Numbered from the stretch's first letter, positions 42,245 to 52,347 are shown. The stretch is DNA of 64,000 nt from Chloroflexota bacterium (GCA_005883575.1 VBFH01000031.1:16139-80138), one strand, 5' to 3'. A program made the numbers and translations. Notes: generated by a model from the letters alone, not told the origin.

Positions 42245-43437
42245 CCGAAGCCGGACCGCTCGCCAACGTGAAGGTGCTCGACGCCGCCTCGTTCATGGCC
42301 GCACCGATGACCGCGATGTGGCTCGCCGACTTTGGCGCCGACGTGATCAAGATCGAGCACCCGAAAGGCGACATGATGCGCTCTTGGGGCAGCTCCAAAG
42401 ACGGGGTACCGCTGTTCTGGAAGGTTGTCGGTCGCAACAAGAAGTCGATGACTCTTGACCTTCATCAACCAAAGGGCCAGGAGATTCTGAAATCGATGGC
42501 CGCGAAGGCCGATGTCCTTGTCGAGAACTTTCGGCCCGGCACGCTGGCGCGCTGGGACCTGGACTACGAGTCGCTGAGGCGGGTCAATCCGCGTCTCGTG
42601 ATGCTCAGCATCTCGGCCTTTGGACAAACGGGGCCGTACAGCCGGCGGGCCGGCTTTGGAACTCTGGCTGAGGCGATGAGCGGATTCGCGCACATGACCG
42701 GCAGCCCGGATGGACCGCCGACGCTGCCAGGATTCGGGCTCGCCGACGGGATCACCGGCCTGTGCGGCGCCTACGCCATCATGGTCGCGCTCCACGAACG
42801 CGACACGGTGAGCGGGCAAGGCCAGGCCATCGACCTTGCGATCTACGAGCCGTTGATGACGGTCCTCGGACACCCCTTCATCGAGTTCGACCAGCTCGGC
42901 GTCATCGCAGAACGGCTCGGATCCAGACTGACCTTTGCATCTCCTCGCAACACTTACCGCAGCCGCGACGGACGGTGGCTCGCCATGTCTTGCAGCGCGC
43001 AGAGCGTTTTCGCACGCGCGTGTCACGCGATCGGCCGGCCAGAATTGATCACGGATCCGCGGTTCGTCGACAACCCGGCTCGAACGGTCAACCACAAAGC
43101 CATCGACGACATCTTTGCGGAGTGGATTGGCAACCGAGATGCGGATGAAGTGCTCACGACTTTGAACGGGGCCGGAGCGGCGGTGGCGCCCATCTACGAC
43201 ATGCGCGACATCTTCGCCGACCCACATTTCGCGGCGCGCGAGAACATCGCAACCCTGGCCGATGACGAGCTCGGCAAAGTGCGCATGCAAAACGTGGTCT
43301 CGAAGCTGTCGCGCACGCCTGGCCGGATCAAGCACGCGGGGCCACGTCTCGGCGAGCACACCGCGCAGGTCCTGCATGAATGGCTTGGGCTCGGCAGGCG
43401 CGAGCTGGACGAGCTTCGAGCCGCCGGCGTCATCTGA
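42241..43437 (+). CDS. class III (CaiB/BaiF) CoA-transferase
   Basis: The 398-residue product has LDAASFMAAPMTAMWLADFG, DVIKIEHPKGDMMR, KKSMTLDLHQPKGQ, VENFRPGTLARWDLDYESL and VNPRLVMLSISAFGQTGPY, all hallmarks of family III. The residue aligned to the usual nucleophilic Asp (VDVSxxDA) is Glu in AIDLAIYEPLMTVL. The family moves CoA between carboxylic acids. It overlaps the CitE-like gene at ATGA and is followed by an MFS carrier, so a carboxylate taken up by the carrier could be activated here. Confidence 0.86.
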   Translation: MTEAGPLANVKVLDAASFMAAPMTAMWLADFGADVIKIEHPKGDMMRSWGSSKDGVPLFWKVVGRNKKSMTLDLHQPKGQEILKSMAAKADVLVENFRPGTLARWDLDYESLRRVNPRLVMLSISAFGQTGPYSRRAGFGTLAEAMSGFAHMTGSPDGPPTLPGFGLADGITGLCGAYAIMVALHERDTVSGQGQAIDLAIYEPLMTVLGHPFIEFDQLGVIAERLGSRLTFASPRNTYRSRDGRWLAMSCSAQSVFARACHAIGRPELITDPRFVDNPARTVNHKAIDDIFAEWIGNRDADEVLTTLNGAGAAVAPIYDMRDIFADPHFAARENIATLADDELGKVRMQNVVSKLSRTPGRIKHAGPRLGEHTAQVLHEWLGLGRRELDELRAAGVI

Positions 43438-43445
43438 GGTTTCAC

Positions 43446-44654
43446 ATGCGGTCGCTCAGCTTGCCGGTCCGAAGTCTGGCCGGCCGCCCGACTTCGGTCC
43501 TGGTGATGGCCACTGGCCTGCTGGCGGCCACCGCGGCCTATCAGACGGTTCCAGGAGTCCTGGGTCCGCTGCTGGAGACCGACCTCGGCATCAACCAGGC
43601 CGCATTGGGATTGCTCTCGGCGGCCCTCATCGGCGGCATGGCTATCGGATTGCTCCCCGGCGGGGTGTTGAGCGACCGCTTCAGCGAACGCACGATCATG
43701 ACTATCGGTGTCGGCGGCGGCGGACTGGCAATGTTCGCCGCGTCTTTCTCGACCAGCTTCCCGGTGCTTGCCGTCCTCTTCTTCGTCGCGAGCATCGGCG
43801 CGGCGTTCGCGGCGACGGGCGGACCCAAGACGATCATCCGCTGGTTCGCGCCGAACCGCCGCGGGACCGCTCTAGGCATCCGGCAGACTGGCGTGCCGCT
43901 TGGCGGCGTGGTGGCCTCGGTTTTGCTCCCCGCGATCGCAGTCGCCGGTGAATGGCGCCTCGCCACCCGATGCGTCGCCATCGCCGCGGTGTTGGTCGCC
44001 TTCCTGTTCTGGGCGCTCTATCGAGACCGTGATGGCAAGCCGCTGGTGGAAAGCGGAATCGACCAACCGTCGATCTATCGCAGCCGCCGCTTCGTGGCCG
44101 CGACAGGTTGTGCGCTCACGTTGCAGGCGGCCCAGGCGTGCACCCTCACGTATCTCACGGTCGACTTGCACCAGACATTGGGCCTGCCCGCAGCCACTGC
44201 CGCTCTGTTTCTCGCCGTCGCCCTGATCGGCGCGGTCGTAGGCCGGGTCGGCTGGGGAACGGTCGGCGACCTGATCGGAAATCGGCGGGCGCTAACTTCT
44301 GTCAGTGCGCTAGCCGCCGTCTGCTGCTGCCTCATGTCCCTGGTCGATTCGACGAGCAGCCTGGTCGCAGTCGCTCTCGTCTGCCTGGTTCTCGGCTTGG
44401 CCGCAATGAGCTGGAACGCCGTCTACATCAGCCTGGTCACTACGATGGCACCTCGACGGTCGATCGGGTCGGCGCTGGGTACCGGCCTCAGCATCGTCTT
44501 GCTTGGATTCTCCGTGGCTCCTCTGTTCGGGCGTGTGGCAGATGTTGCCCATTCCTTTCGTCCGGCCTGGGTTGCGCTCGCGCTCTTGGTCACCGTTGGC
44601 GTCGCTCTTTCTTTCGTCGCACGCACACCAAAACCGGAGCCGGCAGTGGTGTGA
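43446..44654 (+). CDS. MFS transporter, copy 1
   Basis: This 402-residue membrane protein has about twelve hydrophobic segments. GGVLSDRFSERTIMTIG matches the loop 2-3 motif of the major facilitator superfamily, and GRVGWGTVGDLIGNRRAL is the matching loop in the C-terminal half. The ATG at 43446 has GAGG seven bases upstream. It abuts the FAD amine oxidase gene (TGATG). Import of a carboxylate or amino-acid-like substrate fits the operon; the direction is not provable. Confidence 0.83.
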   Translation: MRSLSLPVRSLAGRPTSVLVMATGLLAATAAYQTVPGVLGPLLETDLGINQAALGLLSAALIGGMAIGLLPGGVLSDRFSERTIMTIGVGGGGLAMFAASFSTSFPVLAVLFFVASIGAAFAATGGPKTIIRWFAPNRRGTALGIRQTGVPLGGVVASVLLPAIAVAGEWRLATRCVAIAAVLVAFLFWALYRDRDGKPLVESGIDQPSIYRSRRFVAATGCALTLQAAQACTLTYLTVDLHQTLGLPAATAALFLAVALIGAVVGRVGWGTVGDLIGNRRALTSVSALAAVCCCLMSLVDSTSSLVAVALVCLVLGLAAMSWNAVYISLVTTMAPRRSIGSALGTGLSIVLLGFSVAPLFGRVADVAHSFRPAWVALALLVTVGVALSFVARTPKPEPAVV

Positions 44655-45868
44655 TGGAACGCGGGCTAGCGCCGACGAAGGACTCCGCCGCCACGGCGGT
44701 GGTTGGCGCTGGGGTGGTCGGCGGCGCCATCGCCCACCTCCTCGCCAAGGCCGGCCAGCGCGTGGTCATCCTCGAAGGCGACTCCGTCGGCTCGGGCTCG
44801 AGTGGTCACGGACATGGAGTCGTAAGCCTGATCGGCAAGGACTTCCGCCCCGGCCCGCACTTTGAGCTTGGCTGTATCGGCGCCGAGATCTACCCGAATT
44901 ACGTCGCCGAACTCATCGAGGACAGCGGCCTCGACCCGATGTACCACCGGCTGCCAAGCCTCGCTCTGGCGATCATCGATGAGGAGGAGCGCATCTTCCG
45001 CGAACAGTTCGAGTTGCACAAGGATCGCCTCGAGCTGCGTTGGATCGACGGCGACGAGTGCCGCATGCTCGAACCACGAATCACTGAGGACGCCCGCGGC
45101 GCGGTCTTGTACGAGCACGGTCAGGTGGACGGGTACCGACTGAGCCTCGCGACCGCCCGCGCAGTCGAACAGCTTGGAGGCCGGCTCGAGATGCGCAAGC
45201 TCGTCGGTCTAATGAGCGAGGGCGACCGCGTTGTCGGCGTTCAGCATGCCGGCGGCCAGATCGCTTGCCAGACCGTGGTGCTGGCGATGGGCGCCTGGGT
45301 CCGGGAAGCAGAAGCTTGGATCGGGTGGCCGATCCCCGTCCGGCCGTTGCACGGAGAGGTCCTCAACGTGAGGCTACCCGGACCAAGAGTCCGCGCGTTC
45401 ATCCTGACCGCCCGCCACGGACCGATCCTTCAGCGAAAGGACGGAATCCTGCTTGTCGGAAGTCTGGGTGGTGTGACTATGAGCGGGATGGACGTCGATG
45501 CCAAGCACGTCTTCGATCCACATGACACAAGCCCGCCGGTGTTCGACCTCGCTGCACACGAAGAGAACGGCAAATTCATGATCGAACGCGCTCTTCGTGT
45601 GATGCCGGCGCTGGAGGAGGCTGACTTGGTAGCGCACTTAGCCGGCGTTCGCCCTCTGTCCGCCGACCGGATGCCGATCATCGGACCGGTTCCATCGATG
45701 CGGGGAGTCATCATTGCGACTGGCCATGGCACTAAGGGCATTCATCTGGCGCCCATCACAGGTCGGATGGTCGCGGAGATGATCCTAAATGGGCGCGACC
45801 TTGCCGGCGTTCCGACCGACGCGTTCTCGCCCAGCCGCTTTCAACCTGCCGTAGGGATAGGGGCTTAA
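44654..45868 (+). CDS. FAD-dependent amino acid / amine oxidoreductase (DAO family), copy 1
   Basis: The 404-residue protein has the DAO-type FAD fold: TAVVGAGVVGGAIAHLLAKA, VVILEGDSVGSGSSGHGHG, and the C-terminal GHGTKGIHLAPITGRMVAE. Relatives are D-amino acid, glycine, sarcosine or dimethylglycine oxidases and dehydrogenases. The ATG at 44654 shares one base with the MFS stop; the coding frame upstream of it lies inside the MFS gene and is rejected. It ends the operon that starts at the acyl-CoA dehydrogenase. Confidence 0.84.
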   Translation: MERGLAPTKDSAATAVVGAGVVGGAIAHLLAKAGQRVVILEGDSVGSGSSGHGHGVVSLIGKDFRPGPHFELGCIGAEIYPNYVAELIEDSGLDPMYHRLPSLALAIIDEEERIFREQFELHKDRLELRWIDGDECRMLEPRITEDARGAVLYEHGQVDGYRLSLATARAVEQLGGRLEMRKLVGLMSEGDRVVGVQHAGGQIACQTVVLAMGAWVREAEAWIGWPIPVRPLHGEVLNVRLPGPRVRAFILTARHGPILQRKDGILLVGSLGGVTMSGMDVDAKHVFDPHDTSPPVFDLAAHEENGKFMIERALRVMPALEEADLVAHLAGVRPLSADRMPIIGPVPSMRGVIIATGHGTKGIHLAPITGRMVAEMILNGRDLAGVPTDAFSPSRFQPAVGIGA

Positions 45869-46610
45869 CAGATGGCTGACCGGTGATCGGTGATTCATAT
45901 CAAAGGACGCGCGCGGGAGGTCCGCACAAACTCGCCTTATCGCTACTCGCGTCAGGCTCAGTGGATGCCGTCATATATGAGGACGCGCACAAGGCATAGG
46001 GGTGAGTCGGAGGGTGCTACTACATGACCTCGCCGGCTTGCCGCGACGCTTTGACCAGAGTGACCTCGGTTGGACCGTTCGTCGCGTCCGGCATGGTTCC
46101 TGCTCACCCTTTCAGATGCCCCAGGGTTGTGGCGTCGTAGAGACTTAGCGCTGAGCCAAGGCCTTCACGATTACCACCCCTATCACGATCCACAAAGCAG
46201 GGAAACCTAAACCCGTGGCGCCCAGTAAGTCTGCCATCACCCGCACAAGGACATTCGACGGTGCCGAGCGCTACAACGGGACACCTTTCACTGACCGCGG
46301 ATTTCAGAACATTCCAGCTCTGGCTCACCTGAACCCATGGCTCGACAGCCTGCTAAATGCCGCTTACGGCCTAGTGCCAGATGTGTCCAGGAATCTCAGC
46401 TAGCCATTCTCGGCTCTTCAACCACGCCGATTGTTGGGCGCTCATCTACACGATGTGGCTAGCGACCAGCCAGAGGAGCGCAGCCGCGGCCGATGTCGAA
46501 CATCGCGCTCCAACTTCGAGATCTGAGACAGTGCCGCGAGCGCCTTTCCACATCATTAGTGACGCTCTGTAGCTGCTTGCTTCGCCGCCAGCTAACAGCG
46601 ATTGGCGGAA
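45869..46610. other. 742-base gap without a recognisable gene
   Basis: Only short frames with amino-acid composition atypical for the neighbours occur on either strand. I find no tRNA, terminator hairpin with T-tract, insertion-sequence end or repeat. It separates the HyuA3 operon from the cupin end of the GntR-controlled operon and may be decayed gene matter. Confidence 0.5.
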
Positions 46611-47081
46611 CTAGGCCCCGCCGGCGCTCCGAATAATCTCGACTCCATGCCGGGCAGCTATGTCATCGAGGACTCGGTCGCTGGGAGGGCCAGATGGAAA
46701 CTCCGCCAACTCTTCGAAGTAGCTCGCCATGTCGGCGGCTGGGGTGAAACAGAAGAGAATCCGGCCCTCGTCGGGTCCTATGTTCACGTAGGTGTGAGCA
46801 ACGCCCTCCGGCACGAAAAGAAACGTCCCCGTTGGTGCGATAACAGCCTCCGATCCGATTTTGAACCTGAACTGGCCATCGAGGACGTATAGCGTCTCCG
46901 CACAATCGTGGTGGACATGCAGCGGGGGGCCTGAGCCTGGCGGTGCCGCTTGCTCGAAGGCTTCCAGAAGTTTTCCAGTTTGGAGTCCATCGGCCTTCAT
47001 GAGGGTCGCCGCGCCAGCGGCGCCTCTCACGGCACGTCCTTCGGCAGGCTGGATCACAACGCAACCGTCGGAAGTAATCAT
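46611..47081 (-). CDS. cupin-domain protein
   Basis: The 156-residue protein has one cupin barrel: PLHVHHDCAETLYVLDGQFR (motif 1, two His and Glu) and FVPEGVAHTYVN (motif 2). Such proteins may be dioxygenases or isomerases. The ATG at 47081 overlaps the MFS stop (ATGA) and is preceded by AGGAGG at six bases. It is the last gene of the eight-gene operon that begins at the binding protein (53304). Confidence 0.82.
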   Translation of the reverse strand: MITSDGCVVIQPAEGRAVRGAAGAATLMKADGLQTGKLLEAFEQAAPPGSGPPLHVHHDCAETLYVLDGQFRFKIGSEAVIAPTGTFLFVPEGVAHTYVNIGPDEGRILFCFTPAADMASYFEELAEFPSGPPSDRVLDDIAARHGVEIIRSAGGA

Positions 47082-48310
47082 GTCTGCCTCCTAGGTGTAG
47101 TTCCCACCTCTGTCCGGGCTTGATCCGCCCGCAGTGTCGCGAGGCAGATTAGCGCGGCGAACGCACAAAGGATGCCAACGAGCAAGAATGGAACCGCGAA
47201 ACCTGCCGTGTCCGCGAGGGCCGATAGGGCGACCGCGCCGATCGCTCCACCTGCCGCCCAGGCCGCGTTCGTGACCGCCACCGCAACGGCCTGACTTGAG
47301 GGCTCAGCCTCGGCGGCGTCGCTGACTATTGCAGCCGTCGGCGTCCACAATCCCGACGCTGCCGAGCCAGCGATAACGGTCGCGGTTGCCAGAAATACCA
47401 GAGAACCGATACCAGGTAGAAAAGGCAAAATCGCAGCCGCCAACGTGAAGCCGACCGTTACCGGGACCAGTCGGCCGACCCTGTCGGCGATCCGTCCCAG
47501 GACGACGTTCCAGAACGAAGCCAACAGGTAGCTTGCGACAAAGATGGCGGCAATCGCTGCCGGCGGCCCAAGCCGCCGCGAGACCAGCAGCGGGACCAGG
47601 CTTGCAAGGGTGCCGTTGATCACCCCAATCACAGCAATGAGGGCGTTCCCCAGTGCGGCGCGCCGGATCCTGAGGAGGCCGAGGAGCGCTCGAAAAGAGC
47701 TTCCGTGCTCCCCAGTTGACTGCTGTGGTACGAGTGTAAGCGCCGCCATCGCGGCCAGCACCACCGCGATCCCGCTGAAGACGATTCCGCGCCCGATCCA
47801 GGTCGCTGCGGAGCCGATCACCGGTCCGACGACCATGCCGATCAGTGCCGCTCCAACTGCGCCCCCAATAACGGTTGCGCGGCGTGCTCGTGGCGCTTGA
47901 CTGATCAACCAGGCCAGCGCGGCGGCCCAGGCGACTGCGCCCCCGATACCCTGAATCAGCCTGGCCACGTCCAGGACCAAAGGCTCGGTGCTCCAGGCGA
48001 ACGCTAGTGTCGCCAGTATCAGCAGTCCGAGACCAATGGTTGTCGTCACTCGCACGCCAAGGCGGTTGACCATCGCGATAGCCGGGATCGCCGCAACCAT
48101 GACGCCGCCGGGGTAGGCAGCCACGAGAACGCCAACCTGGGTCGTCGTCATATGCGTCTGCCTCACCAGCTCAGGAACAAGAGGCGGCACTACGGCGTAA
48201 AAAGCGGACTCCGCGAGGAAGACGCCCGCTACGAATACGCCGAGCCGCCGGGTGGTCACGATTCGAGCGGCCAGCCCGAGCCCCGACCTACGAGATGTTT
48301 CGCTGGTCAC
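47078..48310 (-). CDS. MFS transporter, copy 2
   Basis: The 410-residue protein has about twelve membrane segments, for example [40 protein letters not shown] and [20 protein letters not shown]. The GTG at 48310 is in the right frame and starts 23 bases inside the end of the ATPase gene; a longer form starting at 48409 would overlap that gene by about 120 bases and adds no hydrophobic segment. It may export a product or toxic intermediate; two transport systems in one operon are common in such loci. Confidence 0.8.
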   Translation of the reverse strand: MTSETSRRSGLGLAARIVTTRRLGVFVAGVFLAESAFYAVVPPLVPELVRQTHMTTTQVGVLVAAYPGGVMVAAIPAIAMVNRLGVRVTTTIGLGLLILATLAFAWSTEPLVLDVARLIQGIGGAVAWAAALAWLISQAPRARRATVIGGAVGAALIGMVVGPVIGSAATWIGRGIVFSGIAVVLAAMAALTLVPQQSTGEHGSSFRALLGLLRIRRAALGNALIAVIGVINGTLASLVPLLVSRRLGPPAAIAAIFVASYLLASFWNVVLGRIADRVGRLVPVTVGFTLAAAILPFLPGIGSLVFLATATVIAGSAASGLWTPTAAIVSDAAEAEPSSQAVAVAVTNAAWAAGGAIGAVALSALADTAGFAVPFLLVGILCAFAALICLATLRADQARTEVGTTPRRQT

Positions 48311-49085
48311 GCTTGCGGCCGCGGGACTGCGCTTTGGAAAGACCGAGAATCTCTCGCGTCCGCGGCTCGGTTGGCGACTCGAACATGGTTGCCGTCCGCC
48401 CTTCCTCAAGAACGCGACCCCTGTCCATCGTGATCACGCGGTCAGCGCAGTCGCGCGCAAAGTCAAGCTCGTGCGTGACGACGACCATCGTCATTCCCTG
48501 GAGGGCAAGGTCGGCCATGATGTCCAGCACCTCCCCGACCATCTCCCAATCGAGCGCTGATGTCGGCTCGTCGAAGAGGATCACGTCGGGCGACATTGCA
48601 AGAGCCCGCGCAATGGCGACTCTTTGCTGTTGCCCACCTGACAGCGTCCTCGGTCGCGCACTTGCAAAGGGCTTCAATCCGACCCTGTCGAGCAGCATCA
48701 AAGCTCGTTCGTCGGCCTGCTTCTTCGTGAGTCGTAGGACCCGTCGGGGTCCTAGGCTCACGTTATCGCTCGCGGTCAGGTGCGGGAACAGCTCGAACTG
48801 CTGGAAGACCATAGAAACGTGGCTGCGGTACTTTGTCAGGTTAATCCGCGGCTTTGCGCTGGATGGCCAATCACCAATCAAATCGCCGTGAAAGTACATC
48901 TGCCCGCGGGTGGGCTGGACCAGCAGATTCAGGCACCGCAATAGAGTGGTCTTCCCTGATCCGCTTGGCCCGACAATGCAAACGGTTTCACCACGCCGGA
49001 TCGAAAAATCGATGTCTTCAAGAACCGAGGTGGCGCCGAAGCTCTTATGGAGTCCCTTGACCGCGAGCACCTCTTCGCCGGTCAT
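48288..49085 (-). CDS. polar amino-acid ABC importer, ATPase subunit
   Basis: The 265-residue protein is a GlnQ/HisP-type ATPase: Walker [11 protein letters not shown], signature [15 protein letters not shown], Walker [13 protein letters not shown], and the usual [20 protein letters not shown] end. It serves the permeases at 50978 and 51631 and the binding protein at 52447. It begins three bases after the FAH stop. Confidence 0.9.
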   Translation of the reverse strand: MTGEEVLAVKGLHKSFGATSVLEDIDFSIRRGETVCIVGPSGSGKTTLLRCLNLLVQPTRGQMYFHGDLIGDWPSSAKPRINLTKYRSHVSMVFQQFELFPHLTASDNVSLGPRRVLRLTKKQADERALMLLDRVGLKPFASARPRTLSGGQQQRVAIARALAMSPDVILFDEPTSALDWEMVGEVLDIMADLALQGMTMVVVTHELDFARDCADRVITMDRGRVLEEGRTATMFESPTEPRTREILGLSKAQSRGRKRDQRNIS

Positions 49086-49088
49086 CGG

Positions 49089-49898
49089 TCAGTCCGCCGC
49101 GACCATCCGGTTGACAAGCCGTCCGAGATTGCCGACCTCGACGACGACTTCGTCTCCAGGCTTGAGCCATGGATGGTCAGGTCGTCCGTCGGCCACGCCT
49201 TCAGGCGTGCCGGTAAAGATGATGTCGCCCGCCTCGAGAGTGAGGTGACGGCTGATGAAGCTCACCAGCTCGGGCACGCTAAAAACCATATCGCCGACGA
49301 CTGACGATTGCCGTATCTCGCCGTTCACGCTGCACTTGATCGTCATGCGCCCAAGATCGCCGGCTTCGTCGCAGCTCACGATATACGGTCCGATCGGCGC
49401 GAAGTGATCCAGCGACTTGCCCAGCAGCCACTGGCTGCTCTGGGACTGAAGGTCGCGGGCGCTTAGGTCGTTGCCGTTGCAATAACCCCAGACGTGGCTG
49501 ATCGCTTCGGCTTCCGAGACCTTGTGCGTCTTTCGGCCGATGACTACGACAAGCTCGGCCTCGTAGTCGTATTGGGCTGATACGGCTGGCAAGGGAATGT
49601 CCTCGCCAGAAGCGGCCGGCGTGTTTGCAAGCTTGGCGAACACGATCGGCCGTTCCGGCACCGGCGAGTTCGACTCCGCGGCGTGGCGACGATAGTTGAG
49701 CCCGATGCATATCACTTTGCCTGGTCGCGGAACGCACGGCGCCAGCCGGACTTCGGATAGCTCGACTACACTCCCGCCCGGATTCGGCTTCGAGCCTCTG
49801 AACAGATCGTCCACTGTGATCCCGGCGTCGCGGATCTCATCGCCGTGACGGACCGCCAACCGGGGGCCGTCGCTGCTTGCGTAATGCAACAGAATCAC
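49089..49898 (-). CDS. fumarylacetoacetate hydrolase-family protein, copy 2
   Basis: The 269-residue protein has GKVICIGLNYRRHAAESNSP, QYDYEAELVVVIGRKTHKVS, WGYCNGNDLSARDLQSQ, WLLGKSLDHFAPIGPYIV and GDIIFTGTPEGVADG, the standard FAH pattern with its acidic metal ligands. The GTG at 49898 has GGAGG six bases upstream. It lies between the LLM oxidoreductase and the ATPase. It would cleave a C-C bond or hydrate an unsaturated acid after oxidation. Confidence 0.87.
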   Translation of the reverse strand: MILLHYASSDGPRLAVRHGDEIRDAGITVDDLFRGSKPNPGGSVVELSEVRLAPCVPRPGKVICIGLNYRRHAAESNSPVPERPIVFAKLANTPAASGEDIPLPAVSAQYDYEAELVVVIGRKTHKVSEAEAISHVWGYCNGNDLSARDLQSQSSQWLLGKSLDHFAPIGPYIVSCDEAGDLGRMTIKCSVNGEIRQSSVVGDMVFSVPELVSFISRHLTLEAGDIIFTGTPEGVADGRPDHPWLKPGDEVVVEVGNLGRLVNRMVAAD

Positions 49899-49916
49899 AA
49901 GTTCCTCCTCGAAATG

Positions 49917-50978
49917 TCATCGGACATGGGCGATCACTCCATCCGCAAATCGACGCATCTGACCGATCAGATGATCGATGTCGTGGTAGATGAACTTGAG
50001 CTCAAATGCGTCGCAGCCGGCGTGCATGTAACGCGCGACCTCATCGCGGATGCCGTCGACCGTGCCGACCAGCGACGTCGCCCAAGCCTGGGCGAGAAAA
50101 TCTGGTTGCTCCTCTTTCAGCTCAGCATGCGCGGGCACTCCTGAATAGTGCTCGTAGAGCGTAATCAGAGTCTTCGCAGCCTGCCGCCTGGCTTCATCTG
50201 TCGTGTCGCTAACGAGGACTTCGATCTCGGTCGCGATTGTCATCTCGGATGGCGCCCGGTTTCGCTGTACGAGCTTGACATTCAAACCATCGATGGCCGC
50301 CGGAAGGCGGTCGGGCGGAATCGCGGAGGTGATCCAACCGGTGGCGTAATCGGCGACCATGTCCAGCGATTTGTCGGTCGAACCTCCGATCCAGATCCGC
50401 GGGTACGGCTTCTGCATTGGTTTGGGAAAGATCGTCGCCGATGGAAACTTGATGAACTCACCCTCGAAAGTGGGCGCGTCTTCTGTCCAGATTTGGCGCA
50501 TCGCCTCGAACGTTTCCCGTGTGCGCTGGATCTTTTCTCGCCGCGGAATGCCCAGGACCTCGAAGTCTTCGTTCAGGGTGCTCTTGCCCGAACCCTGTCC
50601 GATGCCGAGCTCCAGCCGGCCGTTGCTCAGCACATCGATGCAAGCAAGCTGCTTAGCGGTCACCAGCGCGTTGCGATAGGGCAAAACCAAGATCGCGGTC
50701 CCGAGGCGAATTCGATTGGTTGCGCCAGCGATGAAGGCGAGATTTGTGATCGATTCGAAAAAGATTGGCGGGTAGTCGTCGCCGGCGGCTTCGACCGCTT
50801 CGCGTGATCCGCACGAGAGGTGGACGCGATCAAGAGTCTTACTCCAGATGATGTAGTCATGGACCCAGACGGAGTCATAGCCCAGGCTCTCTGCTTCGCG
50901 CGCCACCCGGACCATTGCGGCGGGACTTGCGAGAACGCCGGCACATGGTAGGCGGACTCCGAACAGTGCGGCCGGCAT
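49917..50978 (-). CDS. LLM-class (luciferase-like) flavin or F420-dependent oxidoreductase
   Basis: The 353-residue protein is a luciferase-like monooxygenase/oxidoreductase: REAESLGYDSVWVHDYIIW, NRIRLGTAILVLPYRNALV, LACIDVLSNGRLELGIGQG, KPYPRIWIGGSTDKSLDMVA. Members either use FMN to oxygenate small substrates or F420 to reduce or oxidise them; eye inspection cannot separate these. It starts at ATG 50978, sharing a base with the permease stop. It probably performs the oxidative step on the imported compound. Confidence 0.85.
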   Translation of the reverse strand: MPAALFGVRLPCAGVLASPAAMVRVAREAESLGYDSVWVHDYIIWSKTLDRVHLSCGSREAVEAAGDDYPPIFFESITNLAFIAGATNRIRLGTAILVLPYRNALVTAKQLACIDVLSNGRLELGIGQGSGKSTLNEDFEVLGIPRREKIQRTRETFEAMRQIWTEDAPTFEGEFIKFPSATIFPKPMQKPYPRIWIGGSTDKSLDMVADYATGWITSAIPPDRLPAAIDGLNVKLVQRNRAPSEMTIATEIEVLVSDTTDEARRQAAKTLITLYEHYSGVPAHAELKEEQPDFLAQAWATSLVGTVDGIRDEVARYMHAGCDAFELKFIYHDIDHLIGQMRRFADGVIAHVR

Positions 50979-51628
50979 CAGACCCGAGTCCGCATCTGGA
51001 CTCGCTTTTCGAGGCTTCTCACGGCTCTTGTTAATGGCACGGTCGCGATGATGTAAAGGCCCATGATCGCGACTGCCGCGGGCGCCACGTGTCCGGTTGT
51101 CTCCATGTAGTTCCGACCCCCGTAAAGGATTTCCGGTGCGCCGACCGCGGAAGCGAGCGTCGCCGACTTCATCAAACCTACGAACGAATTCAGCAGCGGC
51201 GGGACGACAAATGGGATCGTCTGCGGGATGATCACGTACCTAGCAACTTGCAGTGGTTTCAAACCAAGACTGAGACCGGCGTCTCTCTGCTTGGGGGCGA
51301 CTGTCAGGAACCCCGCTCTGTAGTACTCGGCGGTGAAGACTGCGTCGGAGATCCCAAGCCCGACGATGGCCGCGGTCAAGGAGTCCAGGTTGATGCCTAG
51401 TGTGCCGAGACCGAAGAACACGATGTAGAGAACGACAAGCTGCGGCACGGCCCGAACGACTTCAACGGAGATCGACGCCGGCAGCGTGATAAGTGGCTTG
51501 CGAGTATCGCGCATTACCGCAAGGACGAGGCCTAGAGCGGCAGACACCACCCATGCGCCGACGCTGATCTCGAGCGTGACCAAGACGCCCGGCAGGATGT
51601 AGGGGAGGATGCTCTGGACTGCGTCCAT
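50978..51628 (-). CDS. polar amino-acid ABC importer, permease subunit 1
   Basis: This membrane protein of 216 residues has the HisM/GlnP-type permease loop GLSLGLKPLQVARYVIIPQT, N-terminal ILPYILPGVLVTLEISVGAW and SISVEVVRAVPQLVVLYIVF. It forms the channel with the following permease gene, from which it is separated by two bases. Confidence 0.88.
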   Translation of the reverse strand: MDAVQSILPYILPGVLVTLEISVGAWVVSAALGLVLAVMRDTRKPLITLPASISVEVVRAVPQLVVLYIVFFGLGTLGINLDSLTAAIVGLGISDAVFTAEYYRAGFLTVAPKQRDAGLSLGLKPLQVARYVIIPQTIPFVVPPLLNSFVGLMKSATLASAVGAPEILYGGRNYMETTGHVAPAAVAIMGLYIIATVPLTRAVRSLEKRVQMRTRV

Positions 51629-51630
51629 GC

Positions 51631-52347
51631 CTAGCCAGCCCGCGCTTCGGCCTGAATGCTGAGCCGCTGAAGCGTCTTTTCCTGATCCGTTCGTGCTTGT
51701 AGTCCGAGCCGTCGCGCAACCAGGACCTCGATACGCCTCGACACCTGGGAAAGCGGCAGAATTAGTGCCACGTAGAGAAGAGCCACCAGCAAGTAGATGC
51801 GAGTGGGCTCAAATGTTTCGGCGATCAGTTGGTTGGCCACCAGCGTGATTTCGCTGACAGCGATCAGGGAGACCAGCGAGCTGTCCTTGATGATTGCAAT
51901 GGCCATGTTCAACGTGATCGGTATGGCTGCGGGAAGGGCTTGTGGGAGGATCACGTGCCGGACGGTTGCGAGCCATCCAAGGCCGAGGCTGGACGCCGCA
52001 TCCCACTGGGGTCTCCGGATCGCCTCCAATGCGCTCCGATAGAGTTCGGCCAGATATGCCGATTCGATCGCCGTAAGCACCGCTACCGCCGTCCCGAGCG
52101 GCTCGATGCCCAGGTGGTGCAGGGTGGCGCCTAAACCGTAGTAAACCGAGATTGCCAGGGCGAGGATAGGGATGCTTCTGAAAGTGTCCACGTAAGCACT
52201 TGCCAGACCCCGTACGGGTCGCCATGGACTGACGCTCATCATCGCGAGCAATGCGGCAACGAGGATCGACAAGACGAGCGTCATGGCTGACACTTGGATG
52301 GTGACTACGAAGCCACCACCCAGTATCCCGAGCCACTTGCTTAGCAC
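51631..52347 (-). CDS. polar amino-acid ABC importer, permease subunit 2
   Basis: The 238-residue permease has FVVTIQVSAMTLVLSILVAA, VDTFRSIPILALAISVYYGL and the EAA-type loop SSLGLGWLATVRHVILPQAL. GTG at 52347 is the start, with GAAAGG close by. It is the second half of the heterodimeric channel; the binding protein is encoded 99 bases upstream. Confidence 0.88.
   Translation of the reverse strand: MLSKWLGILGGGFVVTIQVSAMTLVLSILVAALLAMMSVSPWRPVRGLASAYVDTFRSIPILALAISVYYGLGATLHHLGIEPLGTAVAVLTAIESAYLAELYRSALEAIRRPQWDAASSLGLGWLATVRHVILPQALPAAIPITLNMAIAIIKDSSLVSLIAVSEITLVANQLIAETFEPTRIYLLVALLYVALILPLSQVSRRIEVLVARRLGLQARTDQEKTLQRLSIQAEARAG

Noticed and set aside
42232..43377. 381-codon minus-strand frame opposite the CoA-transferase
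   Set aside because: Antisense shadow of the CaiB-type gene; no motif.
46215..46403. Possible 62-residue gene in the 45.9-46.6 kb gap
   Set aside because: No ribosome site, no recognisable family and an overlapping frame of equal length on the other strand.
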